Origin: Fragilaria radians
Lineage: Eukaryota; Bacillariophyta; Fragilariophyceae; Fragilariales; Fragilariaceae
DNA: 64,000 bases
NCBI GenBank assembly: GCA_900642245.1
Contig: CAAAJI010000242.1
Coordinates: 1,944 to 65,943 of the forward strand
Reading direction: 5' to 3'
Positions 44,426-56,444 of this stretch are shown here, in pieces (the stretch's first letter is position 1; every line of letters begins with the position of its first letter). The translations under genes were made by a program, and so were the position numbers. The notes beneath the pieces were generated by a model, which saw only the letters and a program-made list of their open reading frames with translations, made no database searches and was not told the DNA's origin.

Positions 44426-46000
44426 ATGGCACGACGATATTATAATGGTCGTCGACGACGTCGAACAGTGAAAGAAGTGAGGAGCAAAGATCCTGGATCG
44501 GTTATATGGATGATTTTATTATTTGGATTAGGATATTGTTGTATCAATGGGACTTATCTATTCTACAAGATTCATTCCAATCAACTTGTCATGGTGTCAT
44601 CACCGTCATTGTTGCCATATCCGAAGGATGAAGCAGCTGTACACAATGTTGAACAAAAACAAAAACCACCTAAACACGTTCCTATAGTTCAACCATTGGA
44701 TCCTAAATTATTGGTGGGGAAGGAACGAATTATACAAATTATTCGAGAAGCCAATATGGGAGAGTCATTAACACCGGAAATTGTATCACAATTACCAACA
44801 TGGCAACAAGTGGTGGATAGATTAGGACCAAAACCAAAGATATTTGGTTTGGAATCATGTGCAGCCTTCCAATCGACGATTCCACCCGAGGAAGCGTTTG
44901 TGGCACCTGCAGGTGCCTTTAATAGTGGTACGAATTTAATGGCCGAATTACTGATTGCCAATTGTTTCAATCCGGCTCGGCGAAAAAAGTATAAGACCAA
45001 TGGTGTACGATGGCAAGTCAATTGGGGGAAGCATCAACCACCTAAATATCGATTGGATCAAACGGTCTATGAGGATAAATCTGTCCACATGCCCAATGAG
45101 AATATTCTACCCGTCGTCACGATACGAGATCCCTATATGTGGTTCCAAAGTTTGTGTCGAAATCGGTACGTCAGATTGTGTTTAAAGTAGTACAAGAGGA
45201 AAGGAACGAAAATTTTAAGCATCTTCAAAATGTCTGTACAAAGACCCTCCTATTCACAACTTGATTCTACTCACACTCTATCTATTTCATCGTACATCTA
45301 TACATGATTCCTTTTGGACAATGTCTTTTTCTTCTCTTACACAAGATATGCAACCCACTGGTTCCATGAAGTTAATTTTCATTGTCCTAATTTAGTCCCA
45401 AATCACGTCGAATATGAATTCCTACCTCAAGCACTAGATGGGTCGTACAAACGGAACCGAGTTGACCTACATCACAAAGATCCTTGGTTGGTAGATAATG
45501 TCATGGATACTGCCAATTTTACCATGGAACACAAAACGATCCCTGTTTACGTCAAATACAATCGTGAAACAACGAATCATGATTCCCTTGCACACATGTG
45601 GAATGATTGGTATCATGACTATTACAATGCAACGTTCCCCCGTGTGATTGTCCGATATGAAGATTTGCTATTCTATGCAAAGGAGGTGACTCAAGCAGCA
45701 TGTCGTTGTTTCGGAGGTAGACTAGTTCCACAGTTTACTTATATTGGACATTCTGCCAAAGTGGGAGATATCCACATGAATAAGACCTCTCTCATTGACA
45801 ATATGATCAAATTCAATCGCAATACTGACATGGATCGAGTCAAGGGGATGACACAAGACGATTTAGCCTTTGCCAAAGTCAATCTTGCACATGACTTGAT
45901 GAAATCATTTGCCTATCGTCACCCCAAAGGCAACCAAAAGAAAAAAAAACAAAAAAAGATGACAAAAAAGAGCAGGAAAAAAAGAGCGCAAGTTAGCTAG
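44426..46000 (+). CDS. Sulfotransferase-like type II membrane protein 2
   Basis: Two exons, 44426-45165 and 45346-46000, 180-bp GT-AG intron; 464 aa. ATG at 44426 chosen over an upstream TTG. Arg-rich cytosolic tail (MARRYYNGRRRRR), one anchor (SVIWMILLFGLGYCCINGTY), stem, then GAFNSGTNLMAELL, VRWQVNWGKHQPP, VVTIRDPYMWFQSLC; the second exon continues in frame YATHWFHEVNFHC and ends with a Lys-rich tail. Motifs parallel those of the gene at 20821 (MFNSGTNLL, TIRHPFAWFRS, LAHLWNDWY); here the His of RHP is Asp. Golgi enzyme with unknown acceptor. Confidence 0.8.
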
Positions 46001-47983
46001 CTATTCATGGTATCTCCCAAGATACAGGGATAACTTTAGTAACAATAGCTACTCTCTTAGAGTACTTTTATTGAACAATACTTCCATCTGTCACACTTAA
46101 CACAAACAAACTAAGACTACAGCATGCCTTGAGTATTTTGATCGTGTGCGCTTTGGAATAGACATAGTTTGATTTTCCATAATAATTTGGCTTTCTAGTA
46201 TGAAAATCAGCGCAGCATATATGTTAAACTTCAGATTGATGATATTCTCTCACTCTGACTCTTTGAAATAATCGATTCTATCCAATACGCTGTGCCAATA
46301 GAGACAAGCACAGAAGAAGAAATTTGAATATGAATGGAAGCATCCTTTTCCATATATAAGATAACAATAATCATTTCATTAACAAATAATCAACATAGGA
46401 AATGATTGGAATAGAATTTGAATTCAAATATAAAAAAACGTATCTTTGTAAGCGTACACACGAACAAATGAAATAGATGCCTGACAACATGCCAGTCCAT
46501 GCCCAATACACAAAACATGTGGCCAAAAGCATAATTCAAGGAGACTTTTTCGATCGTAAAGAATCATTTCTTTAATAGCTGGAAACTATAGTGAGGTCTA
46601 GATCCTAAATTACAGGTATGCCATTTTTTGAAACAAGGTATAAGATTTAGGACTGCAGATTCAGACAAAGGTGCACAATGGATTTGACCTTTTTAGTCAA
46701 GGATGATGTTTCCATGAACTCAGAATTGCTTATCAATTGTTTGGCTTCTGGGGGGGGGGGGGGGTCTCAAGAGTACCAAATCTATTCAGCTTAGATGCAA
46801 ACAGTTAGATAGCTGTGCTTGAATCAAATGAGAGAAAGTTGTCAAGAAAAATGTCATATTGCGTCTCATTGACTTGCCGTTTTGTACCGGGAGGTAAGCC
46901 TTTCTTGACAGATAGGGGTGGTTAGATGCATCAACAATAAGCTATCACACATTCCAATGGTAGAAAAATCAAAAATTTTGGATGTAATATGAAAACCAAG
47001 TACATGTAGAAAGCTTGAGCAACAAAAAATAAGGAAAATGCAGTAAATGATTGGAGATATGAGACATGGATTGAAACGAGATGACGACGCTACATTCCAG
47101 TGTTTCTTTCTGCTATTAGGTTATATGTCGCCTGCTGTCAATTATAGAAAAACAGATCAAAGGCGATTGAACATAATCCAAAAGATAAATTCTTGATTCA
47201 TTGCGGCTCGCTATATCCTTTCCAAACAGTCATTTTTCAAATATCTCCTCTTGATGGACTACAGAGAACCTATCACCAGCAAAATATAGCCAGATCAACT
47301 ATCCTTCCAACATTTATCAACAATAACAAAAGGAATTAGCAAACAATCAGAATACGTACAACTACAGACAAGTATTACATCCTTGTCACCTTACTGAAAC
47401 AACAACAATTTGATTGACAGATATTTCATCCATTCTTACGCATACCTTCTTCACATAGGGTCACAAATACCTTGCTTCTAAAGATTTGTGCAAATCTATT
47501 CTACAAGTATAAGCCTTGAAGATTGTCGATTAAGGATAGCATGTTAAAAATAGTTTATGTTTTATGTAGTGAACAAGGGGGTGTTTTCTAAGATTATGTG
47601 GTAATTTCAGCAATTCTGAACAATGCTATATATTGTGAAGTTATCTTACAACAGAAGCAATGCTGCATTTCATTATACACGTTACAAAGGAGAAATATGG
47701 ATGGAACATTGTTATACTCCCCCTTTTCCAAGATTCCTTAATATTAACGGCTTTTGAAAAGGAAATCTTGTCGGAGAGTATACTGGCATATTAGGAGGGA
47801 GAACTTGCAATCAATCACCTACGTAATTCAAGAATTTTCCAGACACACATATGTACGTAAGTAAAAACTAAACCACCAAACCCACCGCGCCGTGCCAATC
47901 CAATCCCTATAATTAGTATCCCTTTCAAAGCACTGCATTTTTCTTCATTCTCATTTAACTCTCTATCGTAACCCAGATTTAAG
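46001..47983. other. Intergenic region with a poly-G run
   Basis: Almost 2 kb, no gene seen. A 15-G run lies at 46750-46764. Short TTCTT-rich words before 47984 may be promoter of the SMR gene. Confidence 0.5.
46750..46764. repeat. Poly-G tract (15 G)
   Basis: Fifteen consecutive G in an otherwise AT-rich region. May be a length-variable homopolymer or an assembly weak point. Confidence 0.9.
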
Positions 47984-48926
47984 ATGTTATTGTGGATCAG
48001 TATGACTTCCTTATCATCTTCCTCCTTGATTCGGAAGAAACGTGATTTGATTTCAACTAAAACCATGGCTATGTGTCTGCTCCTGATTGCACTTGGAAAT
48101 AGTCTATTCGTATCTACGTCGTCATCCTCTCCAGGGATGAAGGTTTTGGCAGATACTACCATGAGTAATAGGAGAAGAATATTGCCATCATTACAAGTAT
48201 CGTCACATCGATCCAATATATTTCAGAATGATAACTTTATTACCAAAAATGACTCGATGATTTCATGTACAAAGGATTGTGATTCTCATCATTCACATTT
48301 TCTAGAACATATTCATCTTGATAATTCAAGAAGGAAACATATTACGTTTCGGGGTGGTGCTATAACTACTTCGACTGCTACGACAACATTATCCATTTGG
48401 AATCAGCTTACGGATTACATTGGTGCGACGAGACGTCGTTGTTGGATTGTATTGGGGGTTGCCATCATTATCGAAATTGCATCAACAACCTTACTAAATG
48501 TTGCAAGTCAAGAAAAATCGACACCTAAAATGGCATTGGCTATGTTGATGTACATGACAAGGTACGTGAATTTTTGATTGGTTGGTAATTTGATTTGGAA
48601 TTTTGGGGGGGATTGAAAGCAAACCAAATCGTTCGTATCGTCATTGCTTGCATAACGTTATATACTTTTTTCCATTGCGTCTTCTAACTCTAACGAGAAC
48701 CATTTCTAAATGATTATTATCCAGTCTGATGGCATTTGCTACATCCTTGCCACAAATTGATGTGTCGGTTGCCTATGCCGTTTGGTCCGCTTGTGGTACC
48801 GCGTTGGTGTCAGCAGTAATGATTTTGGGATTTGGTGAAACTGCGGATCCGATTAAATTGTTATGTATCGCTTGCATCATACTAGGTGTAGTGGGATTGA
48901 ACTTACGAGATTCTCATTTGGGATGA
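47984..48926 (+). CDS. SMR-family small multidrug-resistance transporter with leader
   Basis: Two exons, 47984-48561 and 48725-48926, 163-bp GT-AG intron splitting a Ser codon; 259 aa. A long Ser-rich leader of about 130 residues includes a hydrophobic stretch (AMCLLLIALGNSLFVST) and RKR patches. The SMR core (about residues 150-259) follows: WIVLGVAIIIEIASTTLLN (the family Glu of TM1 is present in AIIIEIAST), MAFATSLPQIDVSVAYAVWS, GTALVSAVMILGFGET and LLCIACIILGVVGLNL. Four membrane segments. Bacterial SMR proteins are proton-coupled cation exporters working as dimers. Leader suggests an organelle or ER-derived location; plastid is plausible. Confidence 0.85.
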
Positions 48927-49189
48927 CGAAAACTCGAGTGACGATGCTTGGAGACTTTTTGGACTTGTGTTTATGTTTGTATGGTATGAATTATCATCCA
49001 GTGTTGGGGCAGATAGAAACGATGTTCTACTCAACTAAAAAGACTAGAAAAGGAGGTAATCCTATCCTCCTGTTGTATAAATCTCCTTTTCGTTGCCTTT
49101 GATATATACACACACAAACATACTTATTATTGTAACTATTTCATCCGAGATATACTGTTACAAATGCGATTGTTCCCCATTTTCATTCA
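48927..49189. other. Short convergent intergenic region
   Basis: 263 bp between the convergent ends of the SMR gene and the 251-aa gene; no motif seen. Confidence 0.5.
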
Positions 49190-50062
49190 CTACCAATCAT
49201 CATCCCCAGTAATTGTATTACAACCCCATAGTTCACAATAAAAGGCAATGACATCTCGTAAAGGTTTTCGATTTTCGGATGTAATGGTGCCAGTAATTTT
49301 CGATCCGTCATCCTCTTCTTTAGTAATCATCGCATGGTTGTTTCCAACCAAAAATTTCCCTCGTCGACGTTGTCGTCGTCCTTGTACAGTGTCGAGAGAA
49401 GATGATGATGATGATGACATGATTAGTACTCTTTCTGGAGAAGGATCACGATAACGCCATGCCGCACGACCCTGTTCCCACAATACACATCCCCAATTGT
49501 GAAAACTAACTGCAGAACAATTCGTTGAATTTATTGAATCAATTGATGCGGTTTTTGCTTCTTCATTCTTGTCAATTTCATTCGAAATGTTACTTTTCCA
49601 CCAATTAGGTTCCGATGTTCCGGCTAAAATTGCTAAAAAGTCGCCAATACCATAAATCAAGAAAGAAAAAGATGATTAGTTTCTGATTGATGGAAAACAA
49701 CTAGTACTTCCTACAAACAAAAGAAATTACAACAGGAGAATGTACACACCAGCTTGCCAGGATGGATTCCTTGTTGTTATAGTTGTAACCTGGTCCAGAA
49801 TCAATTCTGGTGTCATTCTTGTTGACAATGTCTTTCGTCTTGAATTTGGAAATAGTAATGACAAGGATGATGAACTTGATTGGCTCGTATCAACACCATC
49901 TTTTATTTCAGCACCTACAACCTCGTCTTGGGTATCGTCATTGTCTTTCACTTCTTCTTCTTCTACTTCTTTTTCCACGGCTTGTCGGTCCGGACGTTTC
50001 GTTCCTCCTCTTCGTTTTCCTACAATTCCTACTCCTCCCTGCCACCATTTTTTGGCAATCAT
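49190..50062 (-). CDS. Hypothetical protein, possibly DUF4050-like
   Basis: Two exons on the minus strand, 50062-49750 and 49632-49190, 117-bp intron; 251 aa, ATG at 50062. Acidic and Ser-rich N-terminal half (VEKEVEEEEVKDNDD), then LILDQVTTITTRNPSW, GRAAWRYRDPSPER, a Ser run and a C-terminal ENRKPLRDVIAFYCELWGCN. The last block resembles the C-terminal P.L..V..L...W part of DUF4050-type proteins, but weakly. No signal peptide or membrane segment. The splice gives a smooth reading frame, so the gene is likely real; its role is unknown. Confidence 0.65.
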
Positions 50063-52291
50063 AGAGAGTAGATTGCAACTTGCTCTATACCTTCCTTACA
50101 GAATCTCTATTGGTTGGATATCAATGAAGAGTGTGTTCTAGGGTGAGTAGAGAGAACGTAATCAAGTCGCGACACAATCAATATTCTTCCCGAGTATGCA
50201 ACAGCAGTAACGATGGGGAATCGAAATTATGGTAGGATTCCTGTTTCGAACATACCACAATATCTTTGTATTCCATTTTTTATTCCCCTCACACATACAA
50301 GACTCCTACCCTCCAAATCTTGAAGTTTGCCATCCAATCTTCTCAACAATTTTGAACACACGCGCCAAAGCTGTTGTTTTATATTTGTGTGATTGAATTA
50401 CGTTTTCAAACCAGTTTCATCAAGAAGGCTTTCGTAAAACTAGGAACAAAATAGGATTGGCTTCCTATACCCTTTCATCTTGCCTTCAAATGTATAATTC
50501 CTTTATCTCAACATGATTGTCCTTTTAGAAATGTTTTTGGATATTACCAACATCCATGGACCCTTGACCTGATTCAACTCAAGCAACCTGGTAAAGAGGA
50601 TGAAAGCGTAATTAAAGCCACGTGCTAACTGAATAAATGTGATTTCTTCTGTGACGTTGATTATTGCACCTTAATCACCTGCTTAGATGATCAGAATCTG
50701 AATGCCCCTTGTGGATTATATGCAGCATGACATAAAGATTTTGGTAAGACTACTTCTGTTATTCATTCTTGTTTTAAAAGTCGAATTTAGAGCTGAAGTA
50801 AATTAAGATCTAAATCATTAGGATTTTTTAGTTTGCTTTAAGAATACATTACTTGCTTTGAACTAAATGCTACAATGCTTGATTGAAGGGATAAGGTTAC
50901 ATGAGTTTTCTCTTCTCGGGCAATTAATGCGACACTTTCAATTAAAAAAAAGTAATTATTGATGCGTTCCTCTGCTTTTAAAAAACTTATCAACGCTTTG
51001 AGATGAGTATTGGGCTCATTGGAGGGAACGTCCTTTGGAACTATTTACTTCTCATTATGACAAGAGTTTTCCTGGCTGAATCATCACTCTTATCAAATTT
51101 TACGGACGACTCTCCTGGAACTAACCCCTAAGATTGAAGATTGTATCTGTCACCCAATTAAGGTTGCTTCAATCCTTAATTTCTGCTAAAGCAACAATAT
51201 ACATGATAAACTTTATGAACAAAAAAATAGTAGAGCAACTGCGTCTGCAATGTTTATCTATATCATTTTTCTTATTCAAAATTTCTAGACAAAAATCCGA
51301 GAAGGTGCCTTGTCTGATTTTGTCATTTTGATTTCTCTGCAATTTAAGTGTGAACCACAGCCCATTCTTACGCCTAGGAAAATTCAATGACTGTTAAGAT
51401 ACAATATATGTGTGGAAAGAATTGCCCAGCCTTGATGCCAGGAGCAATATACGTACGTTTGGATTATTTACAAATTAATTTTACTAGCTTCAAAATTTAA
51501 ATATACAGCAGCACCAACTAGATTTTTCTGCAGAATTAACGTCCTTAAAAATATGGAAACAAAACTGTGGCTGGATCTGTTGACATGGGTGTAAGGTAAG
51601 AGTGTGTGTTAGACAAGTTTGTATACTAAAGATCCTAACGTACGAGACTCTGATGACATAGGGGAGTGTGTCCTGTTTCTAACGCTGATCAAAAACTAAG
51701 AATACCAAATGGAGTATCTCTTTCTTGACTTTTTTTTAGACTGAGCATTTCAGAGTTGTTCCGATGCTTCATGGTTACATAGTGTTCTTCTGGATGCCAC
51801 AATTATCAAGAATATCAGATGTCTTTGCTATAGAAATGGCAAAGGCTATTTCTAGAATATAACCTTGTTCCCTTTTAGTGATTACTGTTTACTTTGCACT
51901 GTCAAGATTTTGACAACTTGAAGGTGATCAATTCATAAATTGATATAAAGGCACCATTTAAAAAATTTGCAGTTTCCGCTGAACACGGAAACTACATTGC
52001 AATAAAATAATTTGAATTGTAAATCATTTAACAAAAGTGAAGTCAGATTTTTTTACTCTGATGAAGTTGTTGTTTTAGGTCATTTTCCTTCAATAAATGA
52101 AATGATTGGTTGCTGTTAAGAAAAACATATAGTAGGTGAAAATTACCATTACTCGTTTGCAACCAGCCCGCTTATTTGTTCGTGCAATACGTCACGATCA
52201 AATACGTTTTCTAATTCTCTGACTTGTCAAAAGCGTTCGATTTTTGTCTCGTCATTCTCATAAAATCGTTTTGATTGTTTCCTAGATAAAT
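50063..52291. other. Intergenic region upstream of the Lhcx gene
   Basis: 2.2 kb, no supported gene. A stretch at about 50525-50720 (NVFGYYQHPWTLDLIQL, broken by stops) may be decayed coding sequence. Near 52190 an ACGTCACG word, about 100 bp before the Lhcx ATG, is CRE-like and could be light- or CO2-responsive, by analogy only. Confidence 0.5.
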
Positions 52292-52927
52292 ATGAAGATC
52301 GTTCTCACCGCAATTCTCGCTAGCTCTGTCTCAGCTTTCAGTAGCTTCGGAAAGAAGAGTGCAGCCAAGGCACCGGCTGTACCTGCTTTCAGTGTTGAGA
52401 CTCTTCCAGGAATTCTTGCACCTGTTGGTTTGTTTGATCCTCTTGGATTTGCCGACAAAGCGGATGAGAAGACCTTGAAGCGTTATCGTGAGGCCGAGGT
52501 GACTCACGGTCGTGTTTCCATGCTTGCTGTCATTGGCTTTCTTGTTGGTGAAAAAGTAGAGGGATCTTCATTCTTGTTCGATGCCTCTATCAAGGGACCT
52601 GCAATTACTCATTTGGCTCAAGTGCCAGGATTGTTCTGGGCTGCCTTGGCCATTGTTATTGGAGGAGCAGAGCAACGTCGGGCAGAAATCGGCTGGGTGA
52701 ATCCTTCTGATGTGCCTGTTGCACAACCTGGTTTGCTACGTGATGACTATTCCCCAGGTGACATTGGATTTGATCCCCTTGGATTGAAGCCTACTGATCC
52801 TGAGGAGTTGAAAGTTCTCGCAACGAAGGAACTTCAAAATGGAAGACTTGCCATGCTTGCCGCTGCTGGATTCTTGGCACAAGAGCTTTCGGATGGAAAG
52901 GGAATTTTGGAACATCTTGGATATTAA
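52292..52927 (+). CDS. Lhcx-type light-harvesting/photoprotective antenna protein
   Basis: Single exon, 211 aa. Short ER-type leader (MKIVLTAILASSVSAFSSF) with the diatom plastid cleavage motif SAF. LHC helices: helix 1 EAEVTHGRVSMLAVIGFLVGE (ExxxxHxRxxM generic motif), a middle helix VPGLFWAALAIVIGGAEQRRAEIG, helix 3 ATKELQNGRLAMLAAAGFLAQ (second generic motif). Chlorophyll ligands (E, H, N) are visible. The phrases GFDPLGLKP, PGDIGFDP and HLAQVPGLFW and the lack of an Lhcf-type C-terminus point to Lhcx (LI818-like), which in diatoms controls non-photochemical quenching; Lhcr or Lhcf remain less likely. It ends in an unusual GKGILEHLGY tail, also common in Lhcx. Confidence 0.9.
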   Translation: MKIVLTAILASSVSAFSSFGKKSAAKAPAVPAFSVETLPGILAPVGLFDPLGFADKADEKTLKRYREAEVTHGRVSMLAVIGFLVGEKVEGSSFLFDASIKGPAITHLAQVPGLFWAALAIVIGGAEQRRAEIGWVNPSDVPVAQPGLLRDDYSPGDIGFDPLGLKPTDPEELKVLATKELQNGRLAMLAAAGFLAQELSDGKGILEHLGY

Positions 52928-53769
52928 ATTGATTGAATAGGACTTTGTAAAGAAAACGATAAAACAGTTATTATACCAAACATCACATAACAGCAATCGC
53001 ATTTGCTTTGATAGTTTCAAAATTACTTGATTTCTTTTATTCTACAGCCACAGATGTATTTATGCGAAAAAGTCAAGTGGAGGTAAAAAGAAAGAATATT
53101 CAAAGTAATCAAAGCTTACATTCAATTTATCGTGATAAGCTGTCTGACAATGTCAATTCAAGACATACAGTCTTCTTCGTTTCGTCCATACGATGACACT
53201 GGAATGACGCCTAGCCATGACACTGCGGATGCTGTATTCCATTAAAAGAATGAGAACTTCATCCTCAACTAAGATTTAGATAGCATTATTGTGAAATTTC
53301 ACTTGTAGTATTACATTAATCCCCTTGCACTACATAGGATTGAAGATGATGGTCGTCTCTATTCATATTTGAAAAGTACTCTCTCTATTTACCATGACTA
53401 CATGCATCAAATACAGACTCAAGCAGAAACAACAATTGGGCACGTCATCACAGTTTATGGGCTAAGTTAAGGCACTGAATGTTATATCACACTTGCAAAT
53501 GTTGACACTTTACAAAACTAAATTTGCAATAATTGACCTACTCCTTCCAATGCTAAAAACATGCAACCCTTAAGTTTTAATGCATGTGGATAGGGTGGAC
53601 AATCATTACAGTAACGTAAAATCGCAGTTTATGGCTGAAATCGAACCATAAAGGAAAAGTGATAGCTTCCACGCAATATTGCGTTTGTAAGAGAGACATG
53701 TACAAAAATAGATATATATAACATCATTGTTTAATGAATGGTATATGTGGCATGCATAAGAATTACTTC
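52928..53769. other. 3' flank and intergenic region
   Basis: AT-rich, no gene seen. It ends where the Tigger/pogo-like fragment begins. Confidence 0.5.
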
Positions 53770-54290
53770 TGAAAGAGCTTGAGTCTTGCTTGCATTGCTG
53801 CAAAATTCAATGTCCAAATTCCACTGGCTTCAAACCCAGAAAGTATATTTTTCTTCTTGGCTTGAATTCCCTCAGTCCATGCAATGGAAGAGACCTCTAT
53901 TGCATCTTTTTTGAGATTGATACAATTTCATTTTCTATCATTCTTTCACCCAAAATTCTTTTCATAATTGTCTTATAATCTTTTTTGAGATAGATACAAT
54001 TTCATTTTCTATCATTCTTTCATCCAAAATTCTTTTCATAATTGTCTTAAATGGCTTGAACACAGCAATATCCAAAGGTTGCACAAGGTGGGTAGCATTT
54101 AAAGGTAATAAAACCGATATGATGTTGAAATGGAATGAGGAATCAGCCTGCTTGCTCCAAACATTCTTGGAACCATGCACAGCCACAACTTTTTTGTCTT
54201 ACTGTTTTGACAAAATCCAGTTCCGTCCATGTTGAATACTCTGTCGCTTGTGATCTTGCGCTCAATACAATGCTTAGATAGCTCCCAAAA
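53770..54290 (-). pseudogene. Tigger/pogo-like (DDE_1) transposase fragment, internally deleted
   Basis: On the minus strand: ERKITSDRVFNMDGTGF (first catalytic Asp in the NMDxTGF motif), GSKNVWSKQ, then a jump to LPLNATHLVQPLDIAVFKP, the typical block after the second Asp region of pogo/Tigger transposases, and ERMIENEIVSISKK, ending in IWTLNFAAMQARLK. The middle of the DDE core (about the second Asp) is deleted, and a 74-bp segment is duplicated near the end (53904-54051). Non-autonomous relic. Confidence 0.75.
53904..54051. repeat. 74-bp tandem duplication inside the transposase relic
   Basis: Units 53904-53977 and 53978-54051 differ at only about four positions. 74 is not a multiple of three, so the duplication shifts the reading frame. 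Confidence 0.85.
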
Positions 54291-54428
54291 GAAAAAAACA
54301 CCTCATACATTAACTGCATGGTCTAAGGCATACAGTACAGAATTAAATTAGATAAAGATAAATGTATTGACAATGAACCGTAATTCAAAGCTTCACTATG
54401 ATTACGTAAGCATATGTGTCTGAAACTA

Positions 54429-54957
54429 TTTATGGTATGTTAAGTCAAAAGCCTTTTATAGTTGACATGACTAGATCTTTGATGAAATTTCAGTCAACGT
54501 AGATTTGCCCCTCTAAAGATTTTCGATTCAATATGTATTTCTCAATTCTGACAATATAAAGAATACTATTCTAGTATCATGGATACTTGATGCATCCAGA
54601 ATAACCTCATAACGAAATGATTGATAGGGATACTTTGACATGGTGTTTGTCAAATGAAAATGCGACTAATGTATACTCCTCTTGACAAGTCTGTCATAGT
54701 TATAAAAATTGGAAATTGCTGACTCCATCACAAGGTGACATTGTGTGAACCTTGGAGGGCATTAGAAAACTGTCAAATATCATGCTGTAAGGGAAGGGAC
54801 AATAGTTGCCACAATTTGTTTTGTTTTCTTTTGAGGACCATTTATGGTTTGTTACGTCAAAAGCAGTTAATAGTTGACATAATTAGATCTTTGATGAAAT
54901 TTCAGTCAAAGCGGATTGTCACAATTTGTTTTGTTTTGTTTTGAGGACCAGTTCTGA
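54429..54957. repeat. Cluster of direct repeats (about 78-bp and about 31-bp words)
   Basis: TTTATGGT.TGTTA.GTCAAAAGC ... TAGATCTTTGATGAAATTTCAGTCAA occurs at 54429-54505 and 54841-54915. CACAATTTGTTTTGTTTT ... TTGAGGACCA occurs at 54810-54840 and 54920-54950. Imperfect, unrelated to genes seen. Confidence 0.7.
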
Positions 54958-55262
54958 TAGGATTCAGCGTCATCAAATGCTAGTAATGAATTGTGTTTTC
55001 AAAGTCAATTAGGACATCTCGAACCCTAAAGGAGAAAGTTAATTGTGAATGAATTCCATCATGGCTATACCAAACATTTTGCAATGTGATTGAGGCAGTT
55101 TCACGAACAAGGAAATTCTAGCGTTTTCGTAGATTGCATCCCGAGGCTGATAATATCCTCACCTCACTGAAAACCTCAGCCATCTGACAAAGCGTATTGC
55201 CTTTCTTTCGACCCGTATCATCATTTAAATCAAAAGTATATCAAGACAAACCAATTGAAACG

Positions 55263-56444
55263 ATGTCGAACATAACGACTTACCTGATGCTGACCTTAGT
55301 CATGATGAACATTCTATATTCTGATAGAATTTTTCCAAAAAGCTCTAAATTTATGTCAGAAAGTCTCTTCATCAATCCCTCCGTGGACAGAGATAAGAAA
55401 CGTCGTCAATATGATGATTATCATAGCTATATCCCAGCAAAATTAGAAGCTTATGAAATCGAGAACTCTATCTCTCTTGGCTATAATGTTGCAACTGGGA
55501 AGTTTGATCCTCTTAACCCTGCCATTAGTGCTCGCAACCTACCATCCGGTTGTCATTTATGGACTGGCAAAACTAGCCCAGAGAATCGCCTGGCACATTT
55601 GTTTGCACAAGAGTTGGAATCCTATCACAATGACATGAAAACATTCAAAGGGATAAGTGATGTACGCTTGCAATTTTGGAGCAATGGATCCAATCGTGAG
55701 GATGTTTGCAATCAACTAAACATGAGACCTAACTTAAATGTCCTAGAGGCGTATTTCAATCAAAGCAAACAACTTTCATTATCACGCTCTGGCTACATTG
55801 AGCCTCTCTTACCACCCATGCGCCATCCTAAGTATTGTCAACCGAAAGAAAAGGAGAGAACTAAAGCACTCAACATGGAGTATTTAGTTCATGACTTTGC
55901 CTTTATGTGCTGCCAGCTGAAAAAAGAATCACGCATAGTACTGTTTGACTTGGGAGCATCCCTGAGCTTTCATCGTGGGAAGAACTCACCAATACTGGAA
56001 TTGATATCTTGGTATCGTAAATTTGGAATGCCTTTTGATCATATTTATGCCTTTGAAGCTACTCAACAAAATCCAGACGATGTATATGAAAATATCCCAG
56101 AGAATTTATTGGGGTCTTATCACTGGTTCAATGTACCAATTAGCAGTAACATTACAAGCAAACGTAATCCCATTCATATTATGAAGAATCTACGGCCTGA
56201 TGATCTTGTCATTGTCAAGCTGGATATTGATACACCTGATGTTGAGTTGCCACTTACATTACAAATCTTGAACAATACCTTTGATCTGAAACTTATCATT
56301 GATCAATTTTACTTCGAACATCATGTTGAGATGAAGGAAATTGCTAGGGCATGGAAGGATAGCATGAAAGGCAGTATCAAAGAATCACTTGATTTATTTC
56401 AAAATTTAAGAAAAAAGGGTATTGCTTCACACTTTTGGGTTTAA
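55263..56444 (+). CDS. FkbM-like (Methyltransf_21-type) type II membrane protein
   Basis: Single exon, 393 aa from the ATG at 55263; the frame upstream starts at a TTG. Hydrophobic segment at about residues 5-20 (TTYLMLTLVMMNILYSD) is a signal-anchor. The C-terminal half holds IVLFDLGASLSFHRGKN (SAM-site-like FDLGAS), DHIYAFEATQ, MKNLRPDDLVIVKLDIDTPD (LKLDID is the usual FkbM motif) and a tail GIASHFWV. Members of this family are numerous in diatoms and predicted to sit in the ER/Golgi. Substrate unknown; catalytic status not shown. Confidence 0.78.
   Translation: MSNITTYLMLTLVMMNILYSDRIFPKSSKFMSESLFINPSVDRDKKRRQYDDYHSYIPAKLEAYEIENSISLGYNVATGKFDPLNPAISARNLPSGCHLWTGKTSPENRLAHLFAQELESYHNDMKTFKGISDVRLQFWSNGSNREDVCNQLNMRPNLNVLEAYFNQSKQLSLSRSGYIEPLLPPMRHPKYCQPKEKERTKALNMEYLVHDFAFMCCQLKKESRIVLFDLGASLSFHRGKNSPILELISWYRKFGMPFDHIYAFEATQQNPDDVYENIPENLLGSYHWFNVPISSNITSKRNPIHIMKNLRPDDLVIVKLDIDTPDVELPLTLQILNNTFDLKLIIDQFYFEHHVEMKEIARAWKDSMKGSIKESLDLFQNLRKKGIASHFWV

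Noticed and set aside
49740..50141. Plus-strand ORF opposite the 251-aa gene
   Set aside because: Ser/Phe-rich shadow of an acidic coding strand with a good splice model.
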